Source of the DNA: Pedobacter steynii | GTDB lineage: Bacteria > Bacteroidota > Bacteroidia > Sphingobacteriales > Sphingobacteriaceae | Reading direction: 5' to 3' | Assembly: GCF_001721645.1 (NCBI RefSeq) | Contig: NZ_CP017141.1 | Location: 5,146,001 to 5,210,000 of the forward strand | DNA length: 64,000 nt | Shown: in pieces, positions 1-8,403 of the stretch | Layout of the letters: each line of letters starts with the position of its first letter | Position numbering within the stretch: the first letter of the stretch is position 1 | Notes under the pieces: generated by a model | Database searches by the model: none | Seen by the model: the letters and a program-made list of their open reading frames with translations, nothing else | What the model was told of the DNA's origin: nothing | Made by a program: the position numbers and the translations under genes

Positions 1-246
1 GGATTACATCCCTCGGATACGGAAAGACTGATGCGTATTTTAAATAGGTTGGTCGACGAAGGTAATACACTTCTGGTTATTGAACACAACCTTGATATCA
101 TCTCGCAAGCCGACTGGATTATTGATATTGGACCAGGTGCGGGCAAGTATGGCGGACAGCTGGTTTTTGAGGGAACGGTAAGTCAGCTGCTGGAAGATAA
201 AACCTCCGAAACGGCCAGATATCTGAGAAAACACCTTACCTGCTAA
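1..246 (+). CDS. UvrA-type ABC ATPase, C-terminal fragment
   Basis: The frame is open from base 1 and ends at TAA 244-246, so only about 81 C-terminal residues are present. The fragment opens with GLHPSDTERLM and continues with NTLLVIEHNLDII, the UvrA D-loop and H-loop region that completes the second ATP-binding cassette, followed by DWIIDIGPGAG. UvrA scans DNA for lesions in nucleotide excision repair; UvrA2-type paralogues lack parts of it and are linked to drug tolerance. The GLHPSDTE wording is closer to what I recall of UvrA2-type paralogues, but the fragment cannot decide this. The 3' end overlaps the convergent chrA by 11 bases. Confidence 0.85.
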   Translation, partial: GLHPSDTERLMRILNRLVDEGNTLLVIEHNLDIISQADWIIDIGPGAGKYGGQLVFEGTVSQLLEDKTSETARYLRKHLTC

Positions 247-1411
247 GTACTATTCCAATTATAGCCGATGCGAGTATGAGATGCGGTTCTTTTATTTTTT
301 TTAGGTAAATCAAAGCCAGCATACTGAATATCGCGATTAGGGCGGTAGGAATATCTACAATTGCGCGTGTAGCGATAATGATTACTGCACCAACCAATGC
401 ACCAATTACTACTGCTGTAATTCCGTCTACAAATGCCTTGATACTGGTGTTTTTTGCGATCTTTTTAAAGCCGGGTGCCAACGCTATGGTAAAAATGTAA
501 CAGGGTAAAAAAGTCGCTAAAGCGGCAACGCAGGCTCCGGGGAAACCAGCAACCAAATAACCAATAAACGCCACCGTGATGACAACCGGTCCCGGTGTGA
601 TCATCGCTACAGCCACAGCATCCAAAAATTCCTGTTCTGTCAGCCATCCGAATCCCTGAACTACTCCGCTATGTAAAAAGGGAACAATAGCCAGACCGCT
701 GCCAAACACGAATGCACCCGCCTTTAGGAAGAACCAACCGATTTCCTGCAAGTTCTTTCCGTCATCATGCCAAAATCCAATACCCAATAAAATTACTGAT
801 GGTACAGCTGCAGTACACCTGATCCATTTCGGTGGGGATTTGACTACCATGTAAATCAGACCACATCCAATAAACAACAAAATATCTTCCTTTTCAGTGA
901 TGACCGTAACCACAACCCCAAGTGCATAAAAAATCCAAAGGAGCCATTTGGATTTGATTGCTCCAATATCAAGGCTACTCACCGATTTAATGGTCAGCTT
1001 GTAGGCACTGATGGCGATGATGCCAATGACGGAGGCGCTTACTCCATAAAACACAGCTTGCATCCCCGGTAAGCCACTATATAGTTTATATCCGATGCCC
1101 AATAACAGGACCATAACAAAAGAGGGGAGTACAAAAGCAAGTCCGGCTAAAGTAGCGCCGATTAGTCCATAATGGACAAAGCCTACATAGATACCAAGTT
1201 GGGCAGCTAATGGCCCTGGTGCCAGTTGTGACAGGGCAAGTCCTTCTTTATATTCTTCTTCAGTAATCCATTTCCTGTTTTCTACCAGGTCACGGTGCAT
1301 ATAGCCGACAAGGGCAACCGGACCTCCAAAACCCCAGGTGCCTAATTTTAAAAAGTAGGTAGCCAAATCACTTCTTGAATAGGCCGGTTTAATGATCAGT
1401 TCTTTTTTCAT
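236..1411 (-). CDS. chrA: Chromate transporter ChrA, two-domain form
   Basis: A protein of about 391 residues made of two homologous CHR halves. The N-terminal half has the signature GTWGFGGPVALVGYM and LSQLAPGPLAAQLGIYVG. The C-terminal half repeats it as KAGAFVFGSGLAIVPFL and AVAMITPGPVVITVAFIGY. This is the usual long ChrA of the CHR superfamily, an inner-membrane exporter that expels chromate using the proton motive force. I place the start at the ATG at 1411 (MKKEL); a TTG three codons upstream directly abuts the preceding stop codon. It is the last gene of an operon with the beta-barrel-like protein and the ChrB-type regulator, so chromate induction is likely. Confidence 0.93.
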   Translation of the reverse strand: MKKELIIKPAYSRSDLATYFLKLGTWGFGGPVALVGYMHRDLVENRKWITEEEYKEGLALSQLAPGPLAAQLGIYVGFVHYGLIGATLAGLAFVLPSFVMVLLLGIGYKLYSGLPGMQAVFYGVSASVIGIIAISAYKLTIKSVSSLDIGAIKSKWLLWIFYALGVVVTVITEKEDILLFIGCGLIYMVVKSPPKWIRCTAAVPSVILLGIGFWHDDGKNLQEIGWFFLKAGAFVFGSGLAIVPFLHSGVVQGFGWLTEQEFLDAVAVAMITPGPVVITVAFIGYLVAGFPGACVAALATFLPCYIFTIALAPGFKKIAKNTSIKAFVDGITAVVIGALVGAVIIIATRAIVDIPTALIAIFSMLALIYLKKIKEPHLILASAIIGIVLSR

Positions 1412-1420
1412 ACAGGTCAA

Positions 1421-1951
1421 TTAAAATGAAATGCCAAACTGGAAACCAATACCAAAAGAAGATGGAAGTTCGTTTCCAAAGCGGGCAGGTAAAGGAACCG
1501 CAATGAAATAGCTGCTGCCCTTATTTTTCTTAATTACTTTGTTCAATACGGGAGTGAGGCCATACCTGCCGGATGTTTCAAAGGCCGCGCGACCTGCAAA
1601 AGTAAAACCACCACCAAGGGCGACAAGAATCCCGGGATGAAATAAGACGTTGTTTACTTTGCTGCTCTTACCGGTGGCTTTTACAAAAGGTACAATTTCA
1701 GTGCTGAAACCGATTGTTGCACTCTTCCATATGTTGATCCCTATCGGCATTCCAACCACGTAGCTGTCTTTAAAATTTGTATGGGCTCCGTCGGAACTAA
1801 AAGTAACAATGGGATGGACAATCCCAACATAGCCGGCTATTTTGGGATAGGTCTGCGCAGATGCCTGCAGACCATAATTATTAATGAAAATCAAAAAGAT
1901 CAGACCGCCAAAAAAGGGACTGAATCGGGTTTTATAGACTGTAGATCGCAT
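1421..1951 (-). CDS. Small secreted or outer-membrane protein of chromate operon
   Basis: A 176-residue protein with a hydrophobic signal sequence (about residues 12-33, ending near LQASAQ). The mature part alternates polar and hydrophobic residues, is rich in glycine, and ends with GIGFQFGISF, an aromatic C-terminus as found in outer-membrane beta-barrels. I do not recognise a named family. It sits between the ChrB-AraC regulator (43 bases upstream) and chrA (9 bases downstream) on the same strand, so a role in chromate or oxyanion handling in the envelope is inferred from position only. Confidence 0.7.
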   Translation of the reverse strand: MRSTVYKTRFSPFFGGLIFLIFINNYGLQASAQTYPKIAGYVGIVHPIVTFSSDGAHTNFKDSYVVGMPIGINIWKSATIGFSTEIVPFVKATGKSSKVNNVLFHPGILVALGGGFTFAGRAAFETSGRYGLTPVLNKVIKKNKGSSYFIAVPLPARFGNELPSSFGIGFQFGISF

Positions 1952-1994
1952 AGCACAAGGCTACGGACCTTATAGAAAATAAAATAGAATGGTT

Positions 1995-2852
1995 TTAACT
2001 ATTGGGATGTATTTTACCTTTTAAAGCATTCTTTCTGTAGGCTGAAGGAGTTAAACCTGTTTCCTGTTTAAAAATGCGGGCAAAGTGGCTTTGGTCTGAA
2101 AAACCTGTTAGGTAGGCAATTTCAGAAAAGGAATAATCAGAAGTATCCATGAACACAATGGCTTTATCTATCCTGAGTTTTCGGATATATTCCCCAAATG
2201 AGAGGTTATCAAAATATTTAGAAAACTCTCTGGAAACATAGGCTGGGTTTACCTTTAATTCCTGGGAGACCCCGGTTAAGCTGAGGGCAAGATTTGTATC
2301 AATCTGATCTTGTATAATCGTTTTTAATTCTGTCGCCCAGGCAGGTATTTTTCCAGTCTTTCCTTTTTTAAGGTACTTCTGATAAACATCAACTAAAAGC
2401 TGTTCAACCGGACTTTCTGTATGTTTTACATCCTGAAGGTGTTTTGCCCAGGTATATAGCGCATCGTAGATCACTGTCCCGGCTTGGAGCAATTCTAAGT
2501 CATCTTTGATGTTATAAGACATGCCAGCTGCAATTGCCCATAAACCAGCAGCCTGATTTGACAGGTGGTGCTGATCCGTATCGGCTGCCCTTACAATCGG
2601 GGCCATTGCATGAAGTGCGGGATCGTTTAGCTGATACTTTTTGATAAGGGCATCAAAAGTGCATTGATCCTGTTGATGTGTCAATTCAACGCCAGGGACA
2701 TCAAAAGGAATGGCGTTTAATGCTGCGGCTTTTTCTATAACCTGATCAAATGGAACGTAAAAAAAATGAGCATCGCTATCAATAAAGTTCCTGATTAACC
2801 ACGGACAAGCTATGCGATCTATTTTCGGTCTTTCGCGGGTAATCCAATTCAC
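1995..2852 (-). CDS. ChrB_C - AraC fusion regulator of chromate resistance
   Basis: A 285-residue two-part protein. Residues 1 to about 140 match the ChrB C-terminal domain: WITRERPKIDRIACPWLIRN, then FDVPGVELTHQ and IVRAADTDQH, as in chromate resistance proteins of the ChrB family. Residues about 185-280 are an AraC/XylS double helix-turn-helix, with SREFSKYFDNLSFGEYIRKLRI and SEIAYLTGFSDQSHFARIFKQETGLTPSAYRKN. ChrB acts as a chromate-sensing regulator in proteobacteria; here the sensing domain is attached to an AraC DNA-binding module. It is the first gene of the chr operon and probably controls its own promoter. The ChrB_C domain could also retain an enzymatic role. Confidence 0.88.
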   Translation of the reverse strand: MNWITRERPKIDRIACPWLIRNFIDSDAHFFYVPFDQVIEKAAALNAIPFDVPGVELTHQQDQCTFDALIKKYQLNDPALHAMAPIVRAADTDQHHLSNQAAGLWAIAAGMSYNIKDDLELLQAGTVIYDALYTWAKHLQDVKHTESPVEQLLVDVYQKYLKKGKTGKIPAWATELKTIIQDQIDTNLALSLTGVSQELKVNPAYVSREFSKYFDNLSFGEYIRKLRIDKAIVFMDTSDYSFSEIAYLTGFSDQSHFARIFKQETGLTPSAYRKNALKGKIHPNS

Positions 2853-2871
2853 TGTCGTATCATTTAAATTT

Positions 2872-2879
2872 CAAACTTA
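2872..2879 (-). promoter_or_regulatory. Candidate -7 element of chr operon promoter
   Basis: On the minus strand the bases read TAAGTTTG, a full match to the Bacteroidota -7 consensus TAnnTTTG, 19 bases before the ChrB-AraC start codon. A TTG (reading CAA at 2903-2905 on the plus strand) lies 23 bases upstream, which is longer than the usual -33 spacing, so the -33 assignment is weak. Confidence 0.45.
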
Positions 2880-2982
2880 AGCGTAATCTAGTTTTTTGAA
2901 ATCAACTATGCAAAAAATCGTTAGGCCATAAGTCTGACGGTCACAACAGCAGTTGTTCTCCGGTTAAAAGCTCAAGCTATTT

Positions 2983-3414
2983 TTAAACGTTTTGTAACTT
3001 CAGTATTTTTAAGGTGATGTGGTCTTTTAAGCCATTATAGAATTTTTGCAGGACCTTTTCAAAAACCGGATCTGTATCGGGTACGGCTGAGAATAAGGTC
3101 ATGCTGGATTTTAACTTCAGGTCGTCCGGACTGCCAAATATCTGGTGTGCATCGCTGGTTTGTAATTCCAGCAGCGTATTACACATTAAAATCAGCCTCG
3201 GACCTAATACCCGATGAGCGAGGTATTCGGTTGCTTCGCTTAAATCCTCGATAGCATAATGCCTGGAGGTTTCTGTAAAGCCCAGCCCCTGGATTTGAGG
3301 AAAAATATACCACATCCAATGACCCTGTTTCCTGCCGGCCTGCAGTTCAGCCAATGCGGTCTGGTAGACCGCCTTTTGTGCGGTAATAAATCGTTCCAGT
3401 TGGTGCGCTTCCAT
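2983..3414 (-). CDS. DUF1810 family protein
   Basis: A 143-residue protein matching DUF1810 along its whole length: LERFITAQ near the N-terminus, then QGHWMWYIFPQIQGLG, SRHYAI, and LGPRLILMCNTLLEL followed by a DDLKLKSSMTLFSAV stretch. DUF1810 proteins are small soluble proteins whose fold is related to the NADAR/YbiA group; no reaction is firmly established. The downstream acidic protein gene would end just upstream of this start (11 bases), so the two may be co-transcribed. Confidence 0.85.
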   Translation of the reverse strand: MEAHQLERFITAQKAVYQTALAELQAGRKQGHWMWYIFPQIQGLGFTETSRHYAIEDLSEATEYLAHRVLGPRLILMCNTLLELQTSDAHQIFGSPDDLKLKSSMTLFSAVPDTDPVFEKVLQKFYNGLKDHITLKILKLQNV

Positions 3415-3425
3415 AGTTGAGACCG

Positions 3426-3683
3426 TTAAAAATCATCATCGTCATCGGTGTTTAAGCTCAGGTCGTCCTCTGTATCGTGATTCAGATCATACTCATCATC
3501 CTCCAGGTCTTCTCTGGAAGGAAAGTCGTCGTCATCCTCCTCTTCTTCCTCTTCCGGATCTACAGGCGGGCCATCCTGATAAAAGGTTGGATCCATTTCA
3601 TCAGTTTCTCCGGTAATGGCCGGATCGATAAGAACGGTCTGCTCATCATGTCCCTCTGTTTGTGGTTGCTGGTAATTATTCAT
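3426..3683 (-). CDS. Highly acidic small protein
   Basis: An 85-residue, strongly acidic and probably disordered protein. The C-terminal half is dominated by Asp and Glu, with a run of six Glu followed by four Asp and a DDDDDF ending. I start it at the ATG at 3683 (MNNYQQ); an upstream in-frame start would add 29 residues that do not look coding. The composition suggests a soluble acidic tail protein, perhaps a stress or histone-like partner, but no function can be assigned. Its stop codon is 11 bases from the DUF1810 start codon, on the same strand. Confidence 0.6.
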   Translation of the reverse strand: MNNYQQPQTEGHDEQTVLIDPAITGETDEMDPTFYQDGPPVDPEEEEEEDDDDFPSREDLEDDEYDLNHDTEDDLSLNTDDDDDF

Positions 3684-3795
3684 AACAGTTTTTTTAAGTT
3701 CTATTAAAACAATCATTGTCCCGAAAAGTTCTGCTACTCGATTAAATTCTAATCTGTTGCCTGTTTGCATAGGAACAGCAGGAGCTGGAACATTT

Positions 3796-3824
3796 AAATC
3801 CGGCCCCTGTGCAGGGCCGGATTT
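3796..3824 (-). terminator. Rho-independent terminator of the Lmo0937-type gene
   Basis: A perfect 11-bp stem (AAATCCGGCCC paired with GGGCCGGATTT) around a 7-base loop lies immediately downstream of the minus-strand stop codon at 3827-3829. The transcript would end in an A/T-rich tail. Confidence 0.75.
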
Positions 3825-3826
3825 AC

Positions 3827-3976
3827 TTAGGCTCTTCGTACGAGACCAAGTACAACGGCTATGATAGCAATCACGACCAGGGCGTGGATGATTCCGCCTG
3901 TATAAAAACCGCCAAAGAAACTAATGGCCCAAATGATAACTAAAATAACTGCGACGGTATAAAGCAAATTTCCCAT
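3827..3976 (-). CDS. Lmo0937 family mini membrane protein
   Basis: A 49-residue protein, MGNLLYTVAVILVIIWAISF at the start, with two hydrophobic helices (about 5-22 and 29-46) around an FGGFYTGGIIH turn and a basic end LVRRA. This matches the Lmo0937 family of tiny two-helix membrane proteins common in Bacteroidota. Their role is unknown; they often sit near stress genes, as here. It is followed by a strong terminator and lies 50 bases from the SRPBCC protein gene. Confidence 0.8.
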   Translation of the reverse strand: MGNLLYTVAVILVIIWAISFFGGFYTGGIIHALVVIAIIAVVLGLVRRA

Positions 3977-4026
3977 GATGTTTGTTTTTATAGGTTAAGA
4001 TATATAGGTGTATAAATAATTCCGTG

Positions 4027-4761
4027 TTACAAAGCCAGTCCTGCGTAGCGTTTGAAATCGGTTTCTTCTGCATAGCTTTTGAAGCGTTGGATATCCTCCC
4101 GGATCATACGCTCGAATATGCCGTTAAACAAAGAAGTAATTCCTCTGCCCACGCTGCCTGCCGGCGGGAAATAATCAATTTCTACGTGAAGTTCAGTGCC
4201 GGTACCGTTTAGGGTTTCCCGGAATTCCACCTTACCCGCATTGTCGATCATGGATCCTTCCAGAGATTGCCAGCCCAGGTATTCACCTACCTCTTCACGG
4301 GTAATCCCGGCATTCCAGTTCAGGTCTATCAATCCACCCGGTGTATTGGCTTTCCAAAGCGAAACCTCATCGCTGAGCTCATCTACACTCTTCAAATGCT
4401 TCATAAACTTAGGCAGGTTCGAAAGCTCCCTCCAGAACGCGTAAACTTTATCTCTTGGCGCATTGACCACAATGTCTTCTGTAATGTTGATCGCCTGAGG
4501 ATCTGTAGTATCTTTATCCAGTTGCTTGTATAAAGGGCATACTCCGGTTGCTCCGCGGTAGAGCATCAGCCCGCCTGCGGCTGCACCTTGAAGTCCCAGG
4601 AAAGGATGTTTGCCCATTTTTTTCAGACTCTTATACAATAGCCAGCCCCCAGCAAGCAGGGAAACGATTCTTTCGCCCTTGTCGATGTTCTCTTTTCCGG
4701 TAGTGGCCAGCCCGAATGTCGTCAGGCGTTCCATAATTTGATTGTTGAGTTCATTTTTCAT
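4027..4761 (-). CDS. SRPBCC (cyclase/dehydrase-like) membrane-anchored protein
   Basis: A 244-residue protein starting at the ATG at 4761 (MKNELNN). Residues about 20-85 form a DUF2892-like segment with two hydrophobic helices (SLLAGGWLLYKSLKKMGKHP and LGLQGAAAGGLMLYRGATGVC). Residues about 95-235 are a START-like polyketide cyclase/dehydrase domain: DIVVNAPRDKVYAFWRELSNLPKFM and a GTELHVEIDYFPPAG strand. The fold usually holds a hydrophobic ligand. Similar proteins accompany general stress clusters in Bacteroidota. No enzymatic residues can be assigned. Confidence 0.82.
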   Translation of the reverse strand: MKNELNNQIMERLTTFGLATTGKENIDKGERIVSLLAGGWLLYKSLKKMGKHPFLGLQGAAAGGLMLYRGATGVCPLYKQLDKDTTDPQAINITEDIVVNAPRDKVYAFWRELSNLPKFMKHLKSVDELSDEVSLWKANTPGGLIDLNWNAGITREEVGEYLGWQSLEGSMIDNAGKVEFRETLNGTGTELHVEIDYFPPAGSVGRGITSLFNGIFERMIREDIQRFKSYAEETDFKRYAGLAL

Positions 4762-4899
4762 AGTGATGTTTTGACTGATGAACAATGTGGATGGGCTTTA
4801 GTTTTTACGATCTTAAAAAAAAATCCTAAAGCAACAGTTCTTGTTCTTTCCAAAACAACTGCGTTTTCCAGTTGTTAACCAATCACAATCTATACAACT

Positions 4900-5508
4900 A
4901 TGAAAACTATAAACATTTCAAAATTTAGCGCAGCCCTGTTGATCTTTGCAGGCTTTGCCGCTTGTCAGAATACCGATAAAAGTGCGAACGCGCAACAGGA
5001 CAGTGCAACGGTCGGAAGCGATTCCTTGCGAATGAATGACAGTTTAAAGGCCTCTAATAACGTGACGCACGAAAGTGACGTAGATGATGACGGAGCAGCC
5101 TTTATGGACACTGCGGCCCTCGGTGGAATGATGGAAGTTGACCTCGGAAAACTTGCCCTTGAAAAATCCCGTAATGAGCAGGTCAGGAAATTTGCCAGTC
5201 AAATGGTCGCAGATCATACCAAAGCCAACTCAGATCTTAAAACAGTGGCAGCAAAATTGAAACACCTGTTACCACTTGAGTACCCTGCAGAGGTAAAGAC
5301 GCATATGGATGCGATGAAAAACCTTAAGGGAAAGGATTTTGATACTCATTATATGGGCATGATGGTGACCGACCATGGTAAAACACTAGACCTCTTCAGG
5401 TCCGTCAGCGGTCTGGATTCTGAAATAAAAGACTTTGCTGCACGCACTTTACCAGTTTTGGAAAAACATAACCAGATGGCTAAGGAGATAAACGCTTCCC
5501 TGAAGTAA
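4900..5508 (+). CDS. DUF4142 lipoprotein
   Basis: A 202-residue protein with a lipoprotein signal peptide (hydrophobic residues 10-20, then FAAC with Cys at about 22) and a Ser/Asp/Asn-rich linker. The DUF4142 domain covers about 65-200: LGGMMEVDLGKLALEKSRNE, VRKFASQMVADHTKANSDL, and YMGMMVTDHGKTLDLF. This is a four-helix, ferritin-like fold with conserved His residues, found in the periplasm or envelope. Its biochemical role is unknown. It is divergent from the SRPBCC gene and upstream of the yihY-type gene. Confidence 0.88.
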   Translation: MKTINISKFSAALLIFAGFAACQNTDKSANAQQDSATVGSDSLRMNDSLKASNNVTHESDVDDDGAAFMDTAALGGMMEVDLGKLALEKSRNEQVRKFASQMVADHTKANSDLKTVAAKLKHLLPLEYPAEVKTHMDAMKNLKGKDFDTHYMGMMVTDHGKTLDLFRSVSGLDSEIKDFAARTLPVLEKHNQMAKEINASLK

Positions 5509-5579
5509 TTAGCTTTTTCATTTTGATCACTTTTGATAACCGTTTAAATTATCGGGTATGGATATAAAATAAATGATGC

Positions 5580-6521
5580 ATGGAACGGGACCGAATTACT
5601 TTTAAAGGCACATGGAATGTCGTGAAAGCAACCTTTACCGGATTTGACGATCATAAGGTGACTAAACTGAGTGGCTCACTTGCTTACTATACGGTTTTTT
5701 CCATGGCACCCTTGCTGGTGGTGGTGATCTCCTTATGTGGTATATTCCTGGGCCAGGAAGCCGCTCAGGGGAAAATTTATGATCAGCTGGCTGGGTTTAT
5801 GGGTAAAGAAACGGCCTTACAACTTCAGGAAATTGTTTCAAAAGCAGCCATCGGTGATAAGGGCGTGGTTGCTTTTGTCATAGGGATTGTAACCCTTCTT
5901 ATTGGGGCGACGACCGTATTTGCCGACATACAGGATTCCATTAATACCATCTGGGGGCTCAAACCGAAGCCAAAACGGGGCTGGTTGAAATTCCTGCAAA
6001 ACAGGTTTATCTCTTTTTCAGTGATCATTAGTCTGGGCTTCATTTTGTTGGTTTCGTTAGCCATTACAGCTTTGCTCGATGGTTTGAGCAATCGCCTTCA
6101 GGCCAGATTTTCTGAAGTTTCGGTAGTCATATTTTATATATTAAATCAGTTGCTTACGCTACTGGTGATCTCGCTCATTTTTGCTGTGATCTTTAAAGTG
6201 TTACCAGATGCGATCATCAAATGGCGGGATGTGCTATTGGGCGCTGTGGTTACCGCCCTTTTATTTATGCTGGGCAAATTTGGTATTTCCATTTATATCG
6301 GAGAAAGTGATGTAGGCAGCACCTACGGAGCTGCAGGGTCACTGGTTATTTTATTATTGTGGACTTATTATTCCTCAATCATTTTATATTTGGGTGCGGA
6401 ATTTACAAAAGCTTATGCTATTGCCTATGGCTCAGAGATTCGCCCTTCAACTTACGCGGTAACTACTAAGGAGATTGAAGTGGAAACAGGCCATAATTCC
6501 ATTCAGGAGAATGCCTCCTGA
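5580..6521 (+). CDS. YihY/virulence factor BrkB family membrane protein
   Basis: A 313-residue integral membrane protein with about six membrane segments. Family signatures are KLSGSLAYYTVFSMAPLLVV near residue 30, TTVFADIQDSINTIWG near 120, and DVGSTYGAAGSLVILLLWTYY followed by LYLGAEFTKAYA near 250-285. The family, once annotated as RNase BN or BrkB, has no proven enzymatic role and probably transports small molecules or affects the envelope. The ATG at 5580 is the only in-frame start that keeps the conserved N-terminus. Confidence 0.92.
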   Translation: MERDRITFKGTWNVVKATFTGFDDHKVTKLSGSLAYYTVFSMAPLLVVVISLCGIFLGQEAAQGKIYDQLAGFMGKETALQLQEIVSKAAIGDKGVVAFVIGIVTLLIGATTVFADIQDSINTIWGLKPKPKRGWLKFLQNRFISFSVIISLGFILLVSLAITALLDGLSNRLQARFSEVSVVIFYILNQLLTLLVISLIFAVIFKVLPDAIIKWRDVLLGAVVTALLFMLGKFGISIYIGESDVGSTYGAAGSLVILLLWTYYSSIILYLGAEFTKAYAIAYGSEIRPSTYAVTTKEIEVETGHNSIQENAS

Positions 6522-6553
6522 GCAAGATTTACTAAACCGACTCAATAATAACT

Positions 6554-8068
6554 ATGAATAGTGTTAACGAATTGAAAGATAGTGTCCTGCAAAAGGAAGA
6601 ACTCATTGCAGCGATGCAGCTCGTGGAAGAAAGAACTGCAACCTTAAAGGCAATTATCGATGGTTCGGATGATGCGATTATCAGTAAAAATCTTCAGGGG
6701 ATAGTGACCAGCTGGAACCCCTCGGCTGAGCGAATCTTCGGCTACAGCGCAGCGGAAATGATAGGGGAGCCCATATTGAAACTGATTCCGGCCGACAGGG
6801 TGGATGAAGAGTCTGATATTTTAAATAGAATGAGGGCGGGTGAACGCGTGAATCATTTTGAAACCAAAAGGCTCACGAAAAACGGCGATCTTATTGATGT
6901 GTCACTGACCATTTCTCCAGTTAAAAATGCTACCGGGCAGATTATTGGAATCTCTAAAATCGCGAGGAATATTACCTTCCTTAAACAGGCGGAAGAAAAA
7001 AGTGCCATACTCAATGCCATTATAGAGTCAACTGATGACGCGATCATTAGTAAAGACCTTAATAGCATCATTACCAGTTGGAATATTTCTGCGGAAAGGA
7101 TATTTGGTTATACAGCAGAAGAAATGATTGGCCAGTCTATATTAAAGCTTATTCCTACAGACCGTCATCAGGAGGAAACAATGATCCTCAGTCAACTGAA
7201 AAAAGGGGAGCGGGTAGATCATTTTGAAACCAAAAGAATGACTAAACATGGAGTGTTGATTGACGTTTCCCTAACGATCTCTCCGGTAAAAGATAAAGCC
7301 GGAAACATCATCGGTCTGTCTAAGATTGCCAGGGATATTACCGATAGAAAGCTGGATGAACAGCACAAGAACGATTTTGTAGCCATTGTTAGCCATGAGC
7401 TAAAAACGCCGTTGACTTCTATCAGATCCTATATTCAACTGGCACTGACCAAAGTCAAAAAACAACAGGATGGATTTACTGAGGATGTTTTGACCAGAGC
7501 AAATGCACAGACGCAGAAGATGGGTATGATGATTAACGATTTTTTAAATCTTTCCCGGTTAGAGGAAGGTAAAATGTCTTTAAATACCTCCCGATTCCTA
7601 TTGTCTGATTTGGTTAATGAGGTGATTGGGGAAGCACGTCTTTTCGCTCCAAGTCATGTTATTGCCTGTCAGCGCTGCCCTGAAGCGACGATTCAGGGAG
7701 ACCGGGAAAAGCTCGGCCAGGTGATGAACAATCTCCTGAGTAATGCTGTTAAATATTCTAACCCAGGTACAGCGATAAATATTTACTGCGATAGAGAAAA
7801 GGAAAAAGTGAAGATCAGTTTTGCTGATCAGGGTATGGGAATTTCAACTGAAGATCAGCAGCATTTGTTTGAACGGTTTTATCGGGTTGCAGACGGACAT
7901 GCGAAAAATGTTTCCGGCTTCGGGATTGGCTTATACCTTGTCGCAGAAATTCTGAAATTGCATGGCAGCGAAATCAGGGTGCACAGTGAGCCTGGTAAAG
8001 GATCGGTATTCTCTTTTGAATTGCCATTTGAACCCGTTGCTTTTAGCGCAGTGGATGCATCCGTTTAG
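6554..8068 (+). CDS. Tandem-PAS sensor histidine kinase
   Basis: A 504-residue soluble kinase. Two PAS domains (about 28-145 and 150-267) are close copies of each other with a period of 122 residues; both carry DDAIISK, SWN, SAERIFGY, MIG, LKLIP and HFETKR. They are followed by a HisKA box with phosphoacceptor His281 in IVSHELKTPL. A HATPase domain follows, with N box NNLLSNAVKYS, G1 FADQGMGIS, F box LFERFYRV and G2 GFGIGLYLV. There is no membrane segment, so the signal is probably sensed in the cytoplasm. No response regulator lies next to it, so its partner is elsewhere. It is 32 bases after the YihY-type gene. Confidence 0.93.
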   Translation: MNSVNELKDSVLQKEELIAAMQLVEERTATLKAIIDGSDDAIISKNLQGIVTSWNPSAERIFGYSAAEMIGEPILKLIPADRVDEESDILNRMRAGERVNHFETKRLTKNGDLIDVSLTISPVKNATGQIIGISKIARNITFLKQAEEKSAILNAIIESTDDAIISKDLNSIITSWNISAERIFGYTAEEMIGQSILKLIPTDRHQEETMILSQLKKGERVDHFETKRMTKHGVLIDVSLTISPVKDKAGNIIGLSKIARDITDRKLDEQHKNDFVAIVSHELKTPLTSIRSYIQLALTKVKKQQDGFTEDVLTRANAQTQKMGMMINDFLNLSRLEEGKMSLNTSRFLLSDLVNEVIGEARLFAPSHVIACQRCPEATIQGDREKLGQVMNNLLSNAVKYSNPGTAINIYCDREKEKVKISFADQGMGISTEDQQHLFERFYRVADGHAKNVSGFGIGLYLVAEILKLHGSEIRVHSEPGKGSVFSFELPFEPVAFSAVDASV

Positions 8069-8344
8069 TTAATTTTGCTCCTGGTCTGATTCCATGTATT
8101 TTTTTATCTCTGATTCAATCTTTGCACAGGAAACCAAAAAAGGCTTATTGGTGATTTCTACAGCGACTAAATCTCCTTCAATAGCATAGTTACCACGAAA
8201 GGTAAAACCCATCGTAGAAAAGGAGAATTCGCCATTATTTTCATCTCCCTGGAAAAGACCATGTTGATTTGCAATAGCGGTTTCCAGGTTCCTGATCATT
8301 TCGGTCTTAGACCTGGTATAATCAATTGTGAATTTACATGCCAT
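8069..8344 (-). CDS. Small hypothetical protein (PHA-granule-region-like fold possible)
   Basis: A 91-residue soluble protein convergent with the histidine kinase; the two stop codons abut with no gap. It has an alternating pattern: CKFTIDYTRSKTEMIRNLE, then a glycine-rich FSFSTMGFTFRGNYAIEGD, strand VAVEIT, and a helix IESEIKKYM. This order resembles small proteins annotated as polyhydroxyalkanoate granule region proteins, but the match is by pattern only. No signal peptide or membrane segment is visible. Function is unknown. Confidence 0.55.
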   Translation of the reverse strand: MACKFTIDYTRSKTEMIRNLETAIANQHGLFQGDENNGEFSFSTMGFTFRGNYAIEGDLVAVEITNKPFLVSCAKIESEIKKYMESDQEQN

Positions 8345-8403
8345 GGTAGATGAATCTATTTATTAATAGAACACCTGGCTCAGTCATTTGTTTAGGAATG
8401 GTA

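Noticed and set aside
465..647. Short open frame on the minus strand within chrA
   Set aside because: It is in another frame of the well-supported ChrA coding sequence and has no family features.
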